NCBI GenBank assembly: GCA_019415505.1 | Contig: DXZC01000062.1 | Location: 1 to 13,159, forward strand | Length of the DNA: 13,159 bases | Direction of reading: 5' to 3' | Source of the DNA: Peptococcaceae bacterium | Lineage (GTDB): Bacteria; Bacillota; Dehalobacteriia; UBA7702 | Part shown: piece after piece, positions 11,508-13,159 of the stretch | Numbering within the stretch: the first letter of the stretch is position 1 | Layout: each line of letters opens with the position of its first letter | Notes under the pieces: generated by a model | What the model was told of the DNA's origin: nothing | The model's input: the letters and a program-made list of their open reading frames with translations, nothing else | Database searches by the model: none | Made by a program: the position numbers and the translations under genes

Positions 11508-13159
11508 ATGAAAAGAGTGATAGTTTTGACAACATATAACAGAATACCTCGCCCTTTAACAAATCCCAATCAAGTAAATCAATGTTCTTGTCGGCCCCAA
11601 CCCAGATGCTGCCACTGCCCCCAACCAGGTCCCACTGGACCTATCGGCCCCCAAGGACCCCAGGGTGTTCAGGGTCTACAAGGCGTTCGCGGTCCTATAG
11701 GCCCCACCGGTCCTAGAGGCTGTCCTGGAGTTGACGGCGCTACTGGCCCGCAAGGACCCCAGGGTAATCCTGGCATACCTGGCCCCACTGGACCTATCGG
11801 CCCCCGTGGTTGTCCCGGCGCAGATGGAGCTGTCGGACCCCAAGGCCCTCAAGGTTTACCGGGCATGAACGGAGTCACAGGGCCCACTGGGCCAATAGGC
11901 CCCCGTGGTTGCCCCGGCATTGATGGAGCCACCGGAGCTACCGGCCCCACCGGAGCTACCGGCGCAACAGGAGCTACCGGACCCGCTGGGCCTACTGGAC
12001 CCGCCGGACCTACCGGAACACCTGGCGCTACCGGAGCCACCGGCGCTTCGGGTGCAGCAGGAGCTACTGGACCCGCTGGACCTACTGGACCCGCCGGTCC
12101 TACTGGACCCATCGGTCCTACCGGACCTACTGGACCTACTGGCGGGGCAGCAACTGTAGCAGTTGGTACCGTAGCAACTGGCGATCCCGGCACTGATGTG
12201 CAAATTACTAATAGCGGTACCAATGAAGCAGCTGTTCTAAACTTTACTATACCCCAGGGTGACACTGGTGCTACCGGCGCTACCGGCGACGCTGGACCCA
12301 CTGGGCCCGCCGGACCTACTGGCGACGCTGGGCCTGCTGGACCCACCGGACCTACTGGCGACGCTGGGCCTGCTGGACCTACCGGACCTACTGGCGACGC
12401 TGGGCCTGCTGGACCTACCGGACCTACCGGCGACGCTGGGCCTGCCGGACCTACCGGACCTACTGGCGACGCTGGGCCTGCTGGACCTACCGGACCTACT
12501 GGCCCAACCGGACCTACCGGACCCACTGGCGGAACGACGACTGTGACAGTTGGCACTGTGACAACTGGCAATCCCGGCACTGATGCGCAAATTACTAATA
12601 GCGGCACTGATGATGCAGCCGTTTTGGACTTTGTAATTCCCAGGGGCGCGACTGGCAGCACCGGCGATGCTGGACCTACCGGACCTGCTGGACCCACTGG
12701 CGACGCTGGACCTACCGGACCTGCAGGGCCTACTGGCGACGCTGGCCCCACCGGACCTGCCGGACCCACTGGGCCTACTGGCGACGCGGCCACTGTGACA
12801 GTTGGTACTGTAACAACCGGCAATCCCGGCACTGACGTACAAATTACTAATAGCGGCACTAATGAAGCAGCTATTTTAGATTTTGTAATTCCCCGGGGCG
12901 AAACTGGTAGTCTTGTAACCCCTGATGTTCTGGTGGCAGTAAATGATGCCGACCAAACTTCTACAGCCGGGGGCGCATTAACCTATAACGCTACCCCCTT
13001 GGTATCCGGCACAGCAATTAGCCACACTACAGGGGCTGCCAATATAACAATAAGCGAAAATGGTATATACCAAGCCACCTTCAAGGCAACTGTATCGCCT
13101 GACGCAGGCGCTGCCATTCCGGCGACACTTGCCATATCAATAAACTTAAATGGTACCCC
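11508..13159 (+). CDS. Collagen-like (Gly-X-Y) surface protein, BclA-like, C-terminus beyond window
   Basis: The open frame runs from an ATG at 11508 to the window end (550 codons, no stop). Residues 1-40 are an N-terminal region with five cysteines (26, 28, 34, 35, 37) and no clear signal peptide. Gly-X-Y block 1 (41-213) starts GPTGPIGPQGPQG and has GCPG at C72, C102 and C135. Blocks 2 (251-342) and 3 (380-426) are mainly GPT, GPA and GDA. Three 37-residue modules lie at 214-250, 343-379 and 427-463. From about 467 a Gly-poor region (LVTPDVLVAVNDADQT onward) looks like the start of a BclA C-terminal TNF/C1q-like trimerisation domain. GPT threonines are the usual O-glycan sites of BclA proteins. 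The start is uncertain: the ATG has no ribosome binding site, while a TTG at 11526 follows AAAAGAGTGAT. Likely a glycosylated spore-surface filament. Confidence 0.9.
   Translation, partial: MKRVIVLTTYNRIPRPLTNPNQVNQCSCRPQPRCCHCPQPGPTGPIGPQGPQGVQGLQGVRGPIGPTGPRGCPGVDGATGPQGPQGNPGIPGPTGPIGPRGCPGADGAVGPQGPQGLPGMNGVTGPTGPIGPRGCPGIDGATGATGPTGATGATGATGPAGPTGPAGPTGTPGATGATGASGAAGATGPAGPTGPAGPTGPIGPTGPTGPTGGAATVAVGTVATGDPGTDVQITNSGTNEAAVLNFTIPQGDTGATGATGDAGPTGPAGPTGDAGPAGPTGPTGDAGPAGPTGPTGDAGPAGPTGPTGDAGPAGPTGPTGDAGPAGPTGPTGPTGPTGPTGGTTTVTVGTVTTGNPGTDAQITNSGTDDAAVLDFVIPRGATGSTGDAGPTGPAGPTGDAGPTGPAGPTGDAGPTGPAGPTGPTGDAATVTVGTVTTGNPGTDVQITNSGTNEAAILDFVIPRGETGSLVTPDVLVAVNDADQTSTAGGALTYNATPLVSGTAISHTTGAANITISENGIYQATFKATVSPDAGAAIPATLAISINLNGT
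12147..12257 (+). repeat. 37-residue inserted module, copy 1
   Basis: Codes for a non-collagen module beginning AATVAVGTVATGDPGTD and ending NEAAVLNFTIPQ, directly after GPTGG and before GDTGAT. It is the most diverged of the three 111-bp copies. Its beta-rich composition (alternating Val/Thr) suggests a small folded bead in the collagen stalk (inference). Confidence 0.85.
12285..12500 (+). repeat. Six tandem 36-bp units, collagen block 2
   Basis: Six 36-bp units start at 12285, 12321, 12357, 12393, 12429 and 12465. Each encodes four triplets, GDA-GPA-GPT-GPT (the first has GDA-GPT-GPA-GPT). The units at 12357 and 12465 are identical, and those at 12321, 12393 and 12429 differ from them by one base each, indicating recent amplification by slippage or unequal recombination. 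Confidence 0.95.
12534..12644 (+). repeat. 37-residue inserted module, copy 2
   Basis: Codes for a module beginning TTTVTVGTVTTGNPGTD and ending DDAAVLDFVIPR, after GPTGG and before GATGST. Same 111-bp length as the other two copies and very close to copy 3, sharing the VTVGTVTTGNPGTD and QITNSGT blocks. Confidence 0.87.
12663..12770 (+). repeat. Three tandem 36-bp units, collagen block 3
   Basis: Units at 12663, 12699 and 12735 each encode GDA-GPT-GPA-GPT. Triplet order matches the first unit of block 2, so blocks 2 and 3 probably derive from one ancestral 36-bp unit copied together with the adjacent module. Confidence 0.92.
12786..12896 (+). repeat. 37-residue inserted module, copy 3
   Basis: Codes for a module beginning AATVTVGTVTTGNPGTD and ending NEAAILDFVIPR, after GPTGD and before GETGSL. 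It separates the last collagen block from the C-terminal domain. Confidence 0.87.

Noticed and set aside
12285..12770. Regular 36-bp repeats resembling a CRISPR array
   Set aside because: The units are directly contiguous with no variable spacers, stay in frame and encode Gly-X-Y; no cas gene is nearby.
11849..12859. Long minus-strand open frame rich in VGPAGPVGP
   Set aside because: It is the antisense shadow of the collagen-like gene: GGN-CCN codons also read as Gly and Pro on the other strand. It lacks a ribosome binding site, and the plus frame is open to the window end with folded domains in register.

Overview
The window looks like chromosomal DNA of a Gram-positive, probably endospore-forming member of the Bacillota (Clostridia or a related class). 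Three things point there: the minus-strand order rpsF-ssb-rpsR-DUF2232 (YybS)-rplI preceded by an MscS-type channel and a DUF951 gene, which is typical of the region near the origin in Clostridia and Bacilli; strong AGGAGG-type ribosome binding sites; and a spore-surface type collagen-like protein. GC content appears moderate by eye. No mobile element, tRNA, rRNA or CRISPR array is visible.

Left part (1-6525, all minus strand). Reading along the minus strand, the genes are nhaA, a short QueG-like double [4Fe-4S] protein, a DsrE/YedF-like protein without its cysteines, a helical-repeat protein of unknown function, an MscS-family channel and a DUF951 protein. The genes from the DsrE-like protein to DUF951 are packed with gaps of 7 and 2 nt and a 4-nt GTGA overlap. 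A strong promoter (TTGCAT-17-TATAAT with an extended -10) then starts the ribosomal operon rpsF-ssb-rpsR-yybS-rplI. Its leader carries a structured hairpin that may be the S6:S18 autoregulatory element. The c-di-AMP phosphodiesterase gene gdpP, often found between yybS and rplI, is absent from that gap.

Middle part (6526-9270). larB (minus) and a ychF-like ATPase gene (plus) diverge from two promoters whose -35 boxes lie only 5 bp apart. ychF is followed 9 nt later by rnhA, and the pair ends at a perfect 13-bp stem terminator.

Right part (9407-13159). A secreted D-Ala-D-Ala carboxypeptidase and a SunS/SgtA-like glycosyltransferase with a helical-repeat C-terminus lie on the minus strand. Divergent from the glycosyltransferase is a long collagen-like gene that runs off the window (550 codons visible). 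It has a Cys-rich N-terminus, three Gly-X-Y blocks rich in GPT, three inserted 37-residue modules of identical length, and the start of a probable BclA-like C-terminal domain. A sequence matching the sigma-K consensus precedes it. The most interesting part of the window is this pair: a candidate spore-surface collagen-like glycoprotein next to its likely glycosyltransferase.

All assignments come from reading the sequence and from remembered family motifs; no database search was run.
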